64,000 nt of DNA from Hemerocallis citrina (taxonomy: Eukaryota; Streptophyta; Magnoliopsida; Asparagales; Asphodelaceae), in contig CM030360.1 in NCBI GenBank assembly GCA_017893485.1, forward strand, positions 146,134,516-146,198,515, in the 5' to 3' direction. A program made the position numbers and the translations under genes. Below the pieces are notes generated by a model, which saw only the letters and a list, made by a program, of their open reading frames with translations, made no database searches and was not told the origin of the DNA. Below are positions 46,070-58,631 of this stretch, in pieces. Each line of letters starts with the position of its first letter. Positions within the stretch are counted from its first letter, which is position 1.

Positions 46070-49000
46070 GTGTCGTCCTTGTTTGCTCTTTTTCTACTCG
46101 TGTTCTTTTTGATTCTGGGGCAACTCATTCTTTTGTCTCCTCACGATTTGTCGCTCGCCATTAGTTGGATTGCAGCTTCATGTCTGAGGCTTGGAACATT
46201 TTGACAGATGGTGGTGTTGTCATTTATTCCCGTGAGTGCAGACAATGTTCCGTTGTTATTAGAGACGCAGATTTCAATGCCAACCTGATTATCATTGGAA
46301 ATTCAGGATTTGACGTTATTCTGGGTATGGATTGGTTGGGTGAAGCCCATGCCATTATTAATTGCCGTGCCAAGAAAGTTGTTTTCAGAATTCCAGATCG
46401 AGCAGAATTTGAGTTCCATGCCGGGGAGTCTTTCCTTGGCCGAGCAAAGACTGCAGTTGTACAGGTGGATTGTGCGATGGAATTGCACTCAGGCTGTGAG
46501 GTTGTGCCTCTAGTAGTTCGGGATTTCTTGGATGTTTTTCCAGATGAGTTGCCTTGCTTACCCCCTGATAGAGAAGTGGAGTTCGGTATTGATGTTCAGC
46601 CTGGAACGGTACCGATATCGAAAAGTTCCTATAGGATAGCACCAGTTGAGCTAGCAGAGCTTAAGGTGCAAATTCAGGAGCTTCTTGATTTGGGTTTCAT
46701 CAGAACAAGTGTTTCTCCTTGGGGTGCTCCGGTCCTTTTTGTCAACAAGAAGGATGGTAGTCGTCGGCTGTAGGTGGATTATCGAGAACTAATCAGTGTT
46801 ACTGTGAAGAACCGGTATCCTTTGCCTAGGATCAATGATTTGTTCGACCAGTTGAGTGGGGCTGCTATTTTTTCGAAGTTGGATCTTCGTTCTGGGTATC
46901 ACCAAGTCAAGGTGAAGGCTGCTGATATACAAATGACTGCATTCAGGACTAGATATGGGCACTATGAGTATCTTGTGATGCCGTTCGGGGTCACTAATGC
47001 GCCAGCTGTATTCATAAGTCTTATGAACCAGGTCTTCTCTCAGTTCTTGGATAGATTTGTGGTGGTCTTCATTGATGATATTCTGGTATATTATCGGAAT
47101 CGGGAAGATCATGCCGAGCATCTTAGAGTGGTTCTGCAGACTTTGAGAGAGAATCGGCTCTATGGAAAACCCAGCAAGTGCGAGTTTTGGCTCGACATGG
47201 TTTCTTTCTTGGGGCACATTATTTCTGGCAATGGTCTTTCTATGGATCCAGCCAAGGTTGAGGCTGTAAAGGATTGGCCTATTCCCAAGTCAGTTTCTGA
47301 AGTCATGAGTTTTTTCGGTTTGGCTGGCTATTATCAGAAATTCGTTCAAGATTTTTCGAAGATAGCAGGACCGTTGACTAAGTTGACTGGGAAGAATCAG
47401 AAGTTTTATTGGCCTGGTGAATGCAATGAGGATTTTGTTGAGTTGAAGAACAGATTGACGTCAGCGCCTATGTTGACTATTCCAGATGGTTCAGGTAGAT
47501 TTGGAATTTAGTGTGATGCTTTTGGTAAGGATCTTGGAGCAGTTCTTATGCAGAAGGGCCATGTCATTGCGTATGCATCGAGGCAGTTGAGGCCGCATGA
47601 AAAGAACTATCCTACTCATGACTTGGAGTTAGCGGCAGTGATTTATGCTTTGAAGTTGTGGAGACATTATTTACTTGGAGACCGCGTGGAGATCTTTACA
47701 GACCATAAAAGTCTCAAGTACGTTTTCACCCGGAAGGATTTAAACATGAGGCAAAGGCAATGGTTGGATCTTATGGCCAATTATGACATCAGTTTGCAAT
47801 ACCATCCTAATAAAGTATACTTGGTGCTAGATGCTTTGAGCAGGAGACCGGCAGTTATGTTTCTTACTCAGCAGAGTGATCTCATTGAGCAGATGAGGAG
47901 TTTGGATTTGGAGGTCTTGTTGCCGAGTTCTGGTCGGAGTTGTCTTGCGCTCTAGCTTCAGTCTTCTCTTGTTGATCAGATCAAGGAGGCTCAGGTTGGT
48001 GATGCGCAGTTGCAGGGTTTTTAAGCTGAGGTTGAGTCTGGGTCCAGAACAGACATGGTTATCCATGCCGGTGGTTCGCTTCATTTTGGTTCTCGGTTGT
48101 GTGTCCCTAGGGGTGAAGTTCGTCAGAGGTTGCTTGAGGAAGCTTATCAGTCCTCGTATTCTATCCATCCTGACGGTACTAAGATGTATCGAGATTTGAA
48201 GCTTCATTTCTGGTGGCATGGTATGAAAAGGGCTGTAGCTCGGTTTGTTGCTCAGTATTTGATCTGTCAGTAGGTTAAGGCAGATCATCAGATAACCGCT
48301 GGACTTCTTCAACCGCTTCCTATTCTGGAGTGGAAGTGGGAGCACTTCACCATGGATTTTGTGACCGCTTTGCCGAGGAGTCCTAAGGGTCACAATGTTG
48401 TTTGGGTGATTGTCGATCGTTTGACAAAGAGTGCTCACTTCATTCCTTTTCGTGTCGGTCAGTCTACTGAGAGCCTAGCTGAGAAGTACATGCAAGATAT
48501 TGTCAAGCTTCATGGGGTTCCAGTCAGTATTGTATCCGATAGGGATATGAGATTCAGATCTCAGTTTTGGGAGAGTCTTCAGGCTAGTTTGGGGAGTAAG
48601 TTGAAGTACAGTACAGCTTTTCATCCCCAGACTGATGGACAGTCATAGCGGACTATTCAGATTCTTGAGGACATGTTGCAATTCTGTATGTTGCAGTTCG
48701 GTCGATCTTGGGAGGACCATTTACATCTCGTAGAGTTCTCGTACAATAACACCTTTCAGGCCAGTCTTAAAGCTGCACCGTTTGAGGCACTTTATGGACG
48801 TAAATGCATATCACCAGTGTGCTGGGATGACATTGGTGAGAGGCAGTTGTTTGGTCCGGAGTTGATCACCAGGACAGTTGATGTTGTGACTCAGATCAGA
48901 AAGCATCTTCAGCCAGCTCAGGATAAGTAGAGGCAGTAGGCTGATGTTCATCGGAGGGCTTTGGAGTTTGTTGTTGGTGACCATGTTTTCCTTAAGGTAT

Positions 49001-49477
49001 TGCCGTGGCGCGGTGTCATTTGGTTCGGTGGTGGGGGCAAGCTTAGCCCTAGGTTTATTGGACCATTTGAGATTTTGGAGCGAGTAGGCAAGGTGGCCTA
49101 TCGTCTTGCTTTGCTGCCAGCATTATCAGGAGTGCACAATATTTTTCATGTCTCACAACTCAGGAGACATATCCGCAATGAGAATCACGTGATCAACTAC
49201 TCTGAGTTGACCGTGCGGCCGGATTTGACTTGTGAGATTCCGCCAATTGCTATAGTGGATCAGCGGGAGAAAGTGCTTAACAACAGGGTCGTCAAGTTGG
49301 TTCGTGTTGCTTGGAATCCTCACTCGCCTAGTGAGTCGACTTAGGACCTGGAGGAGGAGATTCAGCAGAAGTTTCCTCATTTATTTGGGTAGCATTTTAT
49401 TTTGTTTTGTTTCTTTTCTTTTGGGTTTACCCTATGTATCTTCTTTTTGAATTTCGATGACGAAATTCTTTTTGTTA

Positions 49478-49489
49478 GGTGGGCAGGAT
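49478..49489 (+). promoter_or_regulatory. polypurine tract of the Tekay element
   Basis: GGTGGGCAGGAT lies immediately before the 3' LTR, where plus-strand synthesis is primed. Confidence 0.85.
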
Positions 49490-52400
49490 TATAACCCCTA
49501 TTTTTCGTTTTTTGTATTTTTGATGTATTTTTCTTCTTCTTGAGTATTTGTACTCTCTTGTATTTTTTTGAACCGTATATTGGAGTTGTTTTCAATATAT
49601 ATTCATTTTATTTCATTTTGAGCTCTTTGTGTTTGATTTGTTTGTCTTTTGCTTCGTTCTTCGTCGATTGTTGTTTTCCTCTTTATTGGATTCTGTTCTA
49701 TTCTTTGGCTCGAGTTTTGGGTGATCGCGATTTCTTTTGCCTAAACCTTTTATTGATGATCCTAATTGCAATTTTAAACTAGACCCTCATGATTATCCCT
49801 AAACCCAATTGATTACCCAAACCCTAATACCCAATCTCCTACTACTCCTCCTAATAAACCCATAAACCCAATTACCCAACAATCCTACTACAAACCCTGA
49901 TCACCCCCCCCCCCTATATAAACTAATCCCTATCTCTCTTTTCCTACCGAAACCTAGCAACTGTTACACCCCAAAACCCTAAACCCATTACTGCCGAACT
50001 CCCATACCCTGTGAAACCCCTACCGCTAACCCCCACTTCACCCTCAACCTCCCAATCCATCATCTTGAACCCATTACCGCTGCACCCATTGCTCCCGATT
50101 GCTGCACCCACCCGTCGCTGATCACCCAAGCCCCTCGCCGTCCATCTTTCCGTCTCATCTCGCCGTCGTTTGCTCTCCCTCTCGGCCTCTGTTTCGGCGC
50201 CGATCGACAGCAACAGCAGCAGCGACGCTAGCTAGCACCAACGCCGCTGCCACCGTTGTTCCCCTCCATTCATCCCCTCGCCGACTGCAGTTGCAACAAC
50301 GGCAGTCACCGCCGCCGTCCGTTCCGCCGTGGTGTCTCTCTCTCTTGGTTGGTTTGCACGTGCACGTAGTTTGCACGTGTATTTGGTTCGTGATTTGTGT
50401 TCGTGGGTTTTGCTCGTTGTGTTCATTGCCCGAGAATCCGTTTTCGTTATTTTTGGTTTTCTTTGTTTTTGTCTTAGGTTAAGGCAAGTAATTTGTACTC
50501 AAATTCCTTTGTATGATAGAAGTCAAAAATACCGCTTATAGTGTAGTTGGGTTCTAGAGACAACTCATGTGTGTGTTATCTTTGATGGGTTGTCTCTATT
50601 GTGCTATTGAATATAGTTGTCTGAAGACACAAAAATCGACAGGAAAACAACTATGTTTGATCGTTCTTGATCTATTCATAGATGTGAGATAATTAGGTAA
50701 AATTATGTGTTTGATGAGATCTATGTGATATGATGGTTGTGAATATGTTATATACTCTATTTCATGATGTTTGCACACTTAGTAGACTCTATACCATGTT
50801 TGATTGTGATTGGAACGAGTTTCGTGTGGTTTATGTTGGTTTTGTTTCAAGAGAAAATCTGATGATCAGTTTTGATTTGTATTTTAGACCCTATTAAGGT
50901 CAGAATTCTTAATTTTTGTATTATACATAAATTGTAGAGAAATCTGTCTTCTTTCCAAACTCGATAACCTTGATCGATTTCATTTTCGTATGAGTGAGTT
51001 ATGGTTATTTTACTACAGAGGTGTATTCTATTTCCAGATTTCGTTTCTTGATGATTTTGATAATTAAACTATTTTGATACTAGTTCTAATTATATTATTT
51101 TGATCTGAAACTTTGCGAAGTATTTCTATATCTATTTAGGGATTACCCAGAATTTTGGTGGATTTTATTGATGAGTTTTATATGCCGTTTCATGTTTGTT
51201 TATGAAAACTATACTTGTTGTATTTTGCTCGCTGTTCTGTAAAGAATCCTATTTTCACCCTATTCTTTTTACTGTATGGAAAATATTTATGAAATATGAA
51301 AGATAGACCATTTTGTATATTTTCATCTCCATTTGGTGGATTTGGATTTCGTTTTACGGTTTACGAGATATTATAGTTTTCGTACAGCAGTGTTGGGAAT
51401 TCCATATTTGCCAAACTATCGTTTCTTGAAGTTTTCTGATTTTTGTTAACTGAACTAATTTTACTGGAATATTATGAAACTTTATATTTTGATACTAGAT
51501 ATATAGGGGATTATCCCAGATTTTGTCTGAATTTATTTGAGGAGTTTTAATGCTGTTTTCTTATTTTTGAATACGATTTACTGATTTCTGGCTGAACGTG
51601 TTTTCTGGACTCAAATCAGTTTTGAGTTATGATTTTGTGAAGTACTATATGGCATATATATAATCTCTGGATTTTTGTGGAAGTCTATTTTCCAGATTCT
51701 TTGATGGATTCAGATTTGGATCTCTGTAGTAACGGGAATCTCTATTTTAGTACTGTACTGTCATGCTGTCCTGAATATGAACATACACTGTTTTGCTCGT
51801 TTATGTGACCGCATGTCATCTATGCATGTTTATTTATTTTCCTGAACCTAAAACTAATTGTATCATGTTTGTTTGACACTATTTCATACACTATCATGTC
51901 TGTTGATAACCATAATAAAAGTGATCAAGTCGGGGTTTCTTAAGGAAAGATCTAGTAGTGGAAAATATGGAAACGTGTACTTGAAAAGGAACTAGTGTTG
52001 CATACTATTACTGTTACTATTACTGTTACTTTTACTGCTATTGTTACTGTTATTTTTACTGTTACTGATACCTGAGTACACTGCCCCATTATGGTCCACT
52101 ATGAAATCTAAAAGCGAAACTGTTTTTTGTAGCAACCATGTGTTATATTTTGGGGCACATGAAGTGCTACCTAGCTAGTAATACACACAAGACTTTAAGA
52201 ATATAAGACTGATACTGTTAAAATGATACTTTTGAACTGATATTGTTATACTGTTACATTGATATACTGAGCTTACTGTTACTGGACACTGTTAGTTGTC
52301 ATATGACACTATACTTGACACATTCATTTGTACTGTTAGTATACCATGCTAGTTGACTTGTTTTAGTGATTCATGCTAGTTATTACTATTGATGCATTAT

Positions 52401-52899
52401 TCCATGCTATTTGTTTACATTTTCCATGTACTTGTATCCTACATTATAAGTGGCCTGTAACTTGCATTAACGGGTACTTATTTTCTCTTTCCTTCTCCTG
52501 CAATTATTAATTGCAGATCAGGATGGTCAGCTGCCCAACGGCATTGGCGAAATGAAATATTAGTGCTGGATTTTTTACTTATTAGTATTACTATTATTGT
52601 TACTTTGAATAATGTATTTTTGAGTACTTGAATGATTACTTTGTATTTGGGTGATGTGACCTAGGATTTTGTCTTGTCCAGATTTTGATTTATTTGAGCT
52701 TAATGTATTTTGTTTCAAGTAAATTCTTTTGGTTTATTAATTCAAATATGCATGTGTGGTTGACTCTTTTGCTTCCGACTCTGATTATTTTGTGAGATAT
52801 TGTAAAGATTCCTGAACAGCTTATAGATGATGCAAATCATTCGTTGGGTTGATTCGCGTATCCGTATTCCGTATTCTTTTTGGGAAGCGGGGCGTGACA
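49490..52899 (+). repeat. Tekay 3' LTR
   Basis: Starts TATAACCCC (G to A at the second base relative to the 5' LTR) and ends GGGGCGTGACA; 3410 bp. TATATAAA at 49915-49922. A segment at about 51400-51610 is absent from the 5' LTR. Confidence 0.95.
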
Positions 52900-52904
52900 G
52901 TTGT

Positions 52905-53739
52905 TACTCTTTCCTGTCAAGTCTACCATGGCACCTCTCCATCTCGTGGAGACGGCGATAGATCGAGTCCTCCCTCTGGTCGAATCTTGCTGATCCCCAA
53001 GACTCATCCTCATGTGGAAAAGGACTTGGAGTGCGATGGTAATGGCTTGGGGCAGGTTGAGGACTAGGCGCCCGTTGATCGTGGTTGGGAGCAACATTTG
53101 AGGGCCTGCAGAATGTCTTCTCGAAAATCCTAGAACTCCAAACTTGTGACAGGTGCCTCCCAATCTCGGTGGTCCCTTGGGGCGGACCGACCGGTCGGGG
53201 TGTGGCTCCTCCTCTGATGGCGTGGGGGTGACTCCCTCCACCTCTTGGGAGAGTTCGCTCTTCTGCGGTCTGGCCTATGAGGGGAATCGTGCTCTAGGGG
53301 ACCGAATCGCAGGACCCCTTTGATGTTCATGGTGAGGGATTCCTTCATGGGTCCGCCTCTCATTCAAACGGGTTCAAAGATCTATCCCGTATTGCCGATT
53401 GACAATAACGTGTCGGAGATCCTCTGGCGTCAAAGGATTGTGAGAGGCCATGGAGTCAGATGAGGGGTTATGTACTGAGACATGGTCGTGAAGAGGAGGT
53501 TGCCTTTGACGACATTGATGGGGCAGCCCTTTGAGGCCCTTGAGGGGCCTGCTGTGGGGGAGGTTGTTGAGGAAGAGGTTGTCCAAGCTGCTGTTTCTGG
53601 ACAGGTTGAGGAGAGGCTGTCCAGGCTGCGAATGCTGGACTTGCTGGACGGGTTGAGGGAAGAAATCATGAAGTGGAGGAGAAGGAATGGGAGTGGCTCT
53701 GCAGCTGGAGACCGCTGCCTTCCCCTTCTTCAGAGGCAT
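52905..53739 (-). pseudogene. Tat gag N-terminal region
   Basis: This lies between the Tekay insertion and the Tat primer site. The first frame begins MPLKKGKAAVSSCRATPIPSP (53739) and is Gln/Pro/Ser-rich, including a HNPLTPEDLRHVIVNRQ stretch near 53430. Beyond it, Arg/Pro-rich frames (TPTPSEEEPHPDRSVRPKG, about 53240) continue to the insertion point in several reading frames. The Tat Gag N-terminus is normally low-complexity, so detailed frame assignment is uncertain. Confidence 0.75.
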
Positions 53740-53790
53740 AGCTTGGGAAACAACTTCACCGATGCACTAAGGCTAGATAGCTTTTCGTTT

Positions 53791-53806
53791 CCCACAGACG
53801 GTGCCA
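53791..53806 (-). promoter_or_regulatory. Tat primer-binding site
   Basis: On the minus strand TGGCACCGTCTGTGGG, three bases inside the 5' LTR, is the Tat-type primer site (family form TGGCGCCGTCTGTGGG), with one base changed. Confidence 0.88.
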
Positions 53807-53809
53807 ATC

Positions 53810-54417
53810 TGTTGCTACTGATTTTGGCATGGGAGCAAACAGATGAATTTGTGGATTCTTTAGGAAATGAATAAGGCAAACCTGTTACCTTTGACCGGCG
53901 TTTGACTGATTCCTTGCCGCTATTGTTAACCTGCAAAAAGTTCGTTACACCGGGATGGATCCCGGCGACGAACCCTCCGACGCTCAAGTCAGTAATCAGG
54001 AAGATTATGAAAGAGCGTTTATGTGGAAAAATATTGATTACCTTGTTATGGTGGGGGGAGGGGTATTTATAGTCGCCTTAAGAGACAGTTTAGAGATAAT
54101 CATTTATCTCCATGTCCCGGTGTTTCTGGACAAGATGTAGAGTTTAAACTCGTTTCATGATAAGAAAGGTAGTTTAAACTGCCTCTTAGAGATAACCATG
54201 AATTTGAATTACTCTTTAAATATCTAAATTGGTTTGAAACGGGTTGCTACCCATACCCAATAAGAAAGATCCGTTTTTAGGTTATTGGGCTTCGAAGAAA
54301 GACCTAATACCCATTTCGGGCCCATTTGTAGGTGAAATTTCCGTTTTACCCCTGAGAGCTTTAAGATTCGTACCCGATCTGAACGATCTTGATTTACTCC
54401 CATTTTTAGCCATATCA
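53810..54417 (-). repeat. Tat 5' LTR
   Basis: 608 bp, TGATATGG... to ...GCAACA on the minus strand. The TATA box reads TATTTATA on the plus strand at 54064-54071. It pairs with 26037-26644 and is followed by the TSD TATAC. Confidence 0.94.
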
Positions 54418-54422
54418 TATAC

Positions 54423-54837
54423 CAATAATGATTATTTAATCAACCAGGCGCTACCTTAATCATGTGCGACCGCACAGAGCATACAAATCAGGAAGCTCCC
54501 CCCCCCCCTGTGTTTTCTATATATACTAGTAATTAACACATGCAATGCACGTCGTAATAAATATTTTTTATAATAAACATTCCGACGTGGTCTAACCTCA
54601 AAACCGAGACCTCCTTTATATCAGTTATGCACAAGCGATGCATGAGTTAATTTATCTAGAAATATTTGTTAGTTATACATGGACGATGCACGAGTTTATT
54701 TGTTTACAAATGACAACCCCAACTATCACATTATAATATACTAGTAATTTACACGTGTGATGCACGTCTTTATAAATATGACTTTTTTGAAAAAAAAATC
54801 GAAGTTGTCTGGCACTGAACTTAAGACCTCCTTTATA
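54423..54837. repeat. ~200-bp dispersed repeat units (between Tat and LARD)
   Basis: After a short unique stretch with a C-run (54499-54509), units start near 54528 (ACTAGTAATTAACACATG) and 54751 (ACTAGTAATTTACACGTG). They share GATGCACG, GAGACCTCCTTTATAT and CAACTCTCCC-like words with 62986-64000. The LARD inserted within the second unit. Confidence 0.75.
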
Positions 54838-54842
54838 TTAGT

Positions 54843-57800
54843 TGTCACGCCCCGCTTCCAATTATACGGGAAACACGAGCACGCAACTGCGGTCCGATGA
54901 ATAATATAAGTGTGCCAACTCATATCATCCATAAGATGTACAATAAAAGTAAACTCAACAATACAATAATAATCACAGGAACAAGAACTTAATACAATAA
55001 CCAATATCTGAGATAAAAAAGAACTTACCAAATAGTCAGAGAATATGCAATGTAATAACAGCTCGACGAGTTCTTTAAGTAACCCATGGTCTGTACTTGT
55101 ATAACATATCTTAAAGAAAGATAGGTGGAATACCCGCTAGAGCAAGTTGCGGGCTGCAAGTAGTACAAGAAAAATATGAACAAGAGACAAGATATGCAGA
55201 AAAACAAAAGAACTGAGAATCCAAATACTGGAAGAACATAATAACGAGAAACAACATATATAAGAAGAAAGCAAAAAGGAATTAACAAAAAAGGAACAAA
55301 AACTAGCGATGCAAATGTAATATAACATGATCAAGATAATGTAGGTAACAACTAGAATAGGTCTCAAAATATAACTATTCGGGGACAAGGAATAATGTAA
55401 CAGGAATATGACATATAAATGAAAGTCAAGCAAACTTGCAACGGGAGTCATGTGAACTAGTAACAGGTAACATGTCATATTTAACAGGTAACAGGTAACA
55501 TGTAAACTTGTGATAGATATCAGATAAACATGTAAAACAGGTGACAGGGATATGCAGGTAAAACATATTATTCTTAAGGTTTTTTATTTAATCCTATCTA
55601 ATGCATCACTCATGCGTCCCATACCACATGGTTGCTGCATACAAACAAGTTATATTTAGATTTAGTGGTGGATTCCATAGGTCTGTGTACTCGGACATCA
55701 TAAAAACAGATAAACAGATAAACCGAATCGGATAAATAGACTCACGAATCATGTAATTATGTATTCATGCAAACAGGTGGGACCTATGGGGCCCCTTCCG
55801 AGTACACCTTCTTGTAGGGAAGAATGCAGTCAGGTAATCATATAAACAGATAAACAAAAATGGATAAACAAACTCATGAATCATGTAATCATGTATTCAT
55901 GCAAACAGGTAGGAAACACGGCCCCCCTACCGAGTAAATTTGCCTATGTTGTCCACTACCAGATATTTTCCTAAAACCCCGGATTGATACTTATTCTTTT
56001 TTAACAAAACAGACATGAATGTGTAAAATCAGAGACAAGTAAATATGACAGGGACAGAAACCAGGTTCAGACTGGGCTGAAAACTTGTTCGCGGTCCATA
56101 AACAAAATTATAAATATTGAAACAACAAGAACTCCAATTCTGGACAGCATGACGTTGTTCTACTAAAACTGAAATTTCCGCTGCTACAGAAAAGAAAATC
56201 TGGATCCGTCAGATGTTCTAGAGACTAGACTCTCTGCCGGTTCCAGCGCATATACACACGATATATAAAAATCACAGAAACTAGGTTCAAATTCTTATTC
56301 TTTACAAATTTTATGTTCAGGAAGAAACTTAGTGTACAATTCTTATACTCATAAAACAGTAAAGAACTCATTTAAAAATTCAATACAATTTATAATGAGG
56401 TTCTTAATCATGTTGAGCAACATACTAGAATTTCTCAGGTCTTTATTATACTTTTAGTATGATATTTAAATTGGTTAATCAAGAACATATACTTCAAAAT
56501 AGTAATCTAGAATTGAAAACATCACGGTACTAACAACAACACATCTAGCAATCTACACATTGGATATCAGATCCGTTTATAAAGTTCTAACAGATTTAGA
56601 ATGTAACTGGGTCAAAATCTGATTACAAGTCAGAACAGATAGCAGGGCATAAATATACAATTTGATATTTATGATTTTTTACGAATACGGAATTGACAGA
56701 AATAAATCAAAACGGATAGGGGTCAAGATCATCAACGTATATGGCATGAGAAATATATCACAACGATAAATCTACTTGCGGTATTTCAAAAAATGCTTGT
56801 TCGGAAAAACAAAAGATTTGTACAAGGATACTTGCCTGATATGATGACGATGATTCCGAATGTAAAGGAATAACGAGACGAGTGTCCTGATGGCAATGCA
56901 TGTACACTACGGAATCATAAGAGCACGTGCAACAATCCACGACAGCAAACACAACAGTGGCTACACCAGCGAGAGCAATAGCAAGAACAACCAAACACGA
57001 CAATAACCCGAACAGCAAACTCCAAAATAACCCGAACAGCAAACAGCAAATACGCGAACAGCAAACAGCCGTAGAAATCCCCAAAACGGCAAACATCAAT
57101 AGCAACAACGGCTGAGTGGCTCGTGTCTGTGGTGATCGGCGGCAACAAAGAGGCTGCGGAGGCAGGAAGGGGCTACAGGTGCAAGTGTGGTGTGGTGGAG
57201 AGGAGACGACAACGGCGAAAATGATGGACAAGTGGAAGAGGGAGGATGTTGCAATGGCGGCTGGTGGTCGTAGGTTGAAGAAGTGGTGGGCACAGTGAGT
57301 GATGGAGGTCGTTGTGCTGCAGTGGAGCCAGGCAGCGACCGGGTGGAGCTGACGATGGCACGACGAGGAGGCTGGAGGTTGGGTGTGAGCAGGCGAGCGT
57401 CAGTTAGGTTTCTTCGAAGTCGAAACAGAGGAAGGTCGGGGTGAGGGCGAGGGCAAGGGCGACAACGAAGCTCAAGCGTCGAGGAGGACAGTGGAAATGG
57501 CAGTGCGAGGAGGGCTCGAGCGGTTGAAGATGAGAAGGGAGGGAGACGGGGGCGAAGGAGGTTGATGATGGTAGGGCGGCGGAGACGAGGAGGCTGGGGC
57601 GGTGCGAGGAGCGGCAGGTGCAGGCGGTATAGTGAAACAGTGAGGGCAGGGGGAACTCAGATGAGATGGGGGTTCTGTTGGGATTTCTGAAGAACCAGAG
57701 AAGGAGAGAGAGAGTCGGGGAGAGAGAAACAGGGGAGGGGGGGTAATTGATTTAATTAATGGGGGAGATTAATTAGTGGTTAGTTATGAGTAGTGGAGAG

Positions 57801-58243
57801 TGATCTAAGGAGAGTAGTGTTGTGGTGAACGTGAGGGGAGTTGGAAAGAACTGTGAAAATTTGTGTTTGTGGGTTTAAGTTGGGTTAACGGGTTTGGGTA
57901 CACAAAAGTGGGCATGGGTTTGGGCTTACAATAATAATAAAAGAAATCAATATTGCTGGGCTGGGTTGGGCTTAGGATTTGGGTTCAAAAAGATGATGAA
58001 ATTGAAAATACAGCTCAGGTTCAAGAGAATGAATAACATTTGCATTTTAAAAAAATAGAATTACAAGAATACAATAAGAGAAAAGAATACAATTCAGTGC
58101 AATCAGAATGTACAATCGGAGAATGGGGCTTAAATACAAGAATTTGTTCAAGAGAATAAAATAATTTATAGAAAAATTTGAAATACTCGAATACGAATAA
58201 AAGAAAAAAAGAAAAATCCGTACAATCGGAAACGCGGGTTATA
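54843..58243 (-). repeat. LARD 3' LTR
   Basis: 3401 bp; on the minus strand starts TATAACCC (G to A at base 2) directly after GGTGGGTAGGAT and ends GGGGCGTGACA. GC-rich 56900-57660 yields many chance ORFs. Confidence 0.92.
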
Positions 58244-58631
58244 ATCCTACCCACCTTACAACAAAATTTTATCCTCAAAATTTGCGTAGACGGTACATAG
58301 GATATAACCAAAATAGATCTGAAGAGATAACGAAGCAGGAAATTAGAGGGAGGGAACGAAGTTAACACCGGAATAAGAAAGTTCATTGATATAAAGAATC
58401 AAAGAATGATGACAAATGGAATGTACGAAACGAAGTAAACGGTATCAAAAGGAAAGAAACAACACAAGACTTTAGAGATAACGAAGCAAGAACATGAAAA
58501 AGTAGGTAGAACTGGAATCGAAGTGAGAATTGACAGGGAAGAATCAAACCAAATAATGAGTCCACGGATTAGGATGAATGCAAGGAATGGAAGGAAGCGA
58601 ACAATGCAAGGAAGAAGAAGCAACATGAGAA

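Larger units (their letters stand above)
44730..49392 (+). pseudogene. Tekay Gag-Pol polyprotein (decayed)
   Basis: Gag starts MARGDSSQP (44730) and has two CCHC knuckles (CDFCQMSVHERKNC, CFRCGAADHSVRDC; about 45620-45720). Protease has FDSGATHSF (about 46105). RT shows DLRSGYHQV and intact FIDDILVY (about 47070). RNase H follows ([23 protein letters not shown]). In integrase, one zinc-ligand Cys is replaced (AQYLICQ), DF and SDRD are kept, and the catalytic Glu position is a TAG (48646). A GPF-type module and a chromodomain (VAWNPHSPSEST.DLEEE) end it at 49392. Breaks: a one-base insertion near 44975, two GT-AG intron-like gaps, and stops at 45732, 46162, 46771, 47509, 47953, 48022, 48271, 48646, 48928, 48937 and 49342. 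All but 48022 are TAG. Confidence 0.95.
41309..52899 (+). mobile_element. complete Tekay-lineage chromovirus (Ty3/gypsy)
   Basis: LTRs 41309-44557 and 49490-52899 flank a 4.9-kb internal region with a tRNA-iMet primer site, gag, protease, RT, RNase H, integrase and a C-terminal chromodomain. GTTGT borders both sides (41304-41308 and 52900-52904). LTRs over 3 kb plus an integrase followed by a chromodomain place it in Tekay. It inserted into the gag of the Tat element. The coding region has one frame slip and eleven in-frame stops but is otherwise collinear, so it is a well preserved but inactive copy. Confidence 0.96.
26037..54417 (-). mobile_element. Tat-lineage Ty3/gypsy element with two later insertions
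   Basis: Two 608-bp LTRs bound the element: 3' LTR 26037-26644 and 5' LTR 53810-54417. TATAC lies outside both (26032-26036 and 54418-54422). From right to left on the minus strand: primer site, gag, CCHC/protease, RT, RNase H, a second RNase H, integrase; then an antisense ORF region, a 108-bp repeat array and a purine tract. The second RNase H and the long antisense ORF region identify the Tat group. Removing 41309-52899 and 31871-35632 with one TSD copy each leaves about 13.0 kb. All coding parts are broken. Confidence 0.94.

Noticed and set aside
56758..57361. Minus-strand ORFs rich in Cys/Leu or Pro/His in the left LARD LTR, echoed at 61436-62370
   Set aside because: They occupy the GC-rich transcribed part of both LTRs, differ in frame between the two copies, and lack recognisable domains.
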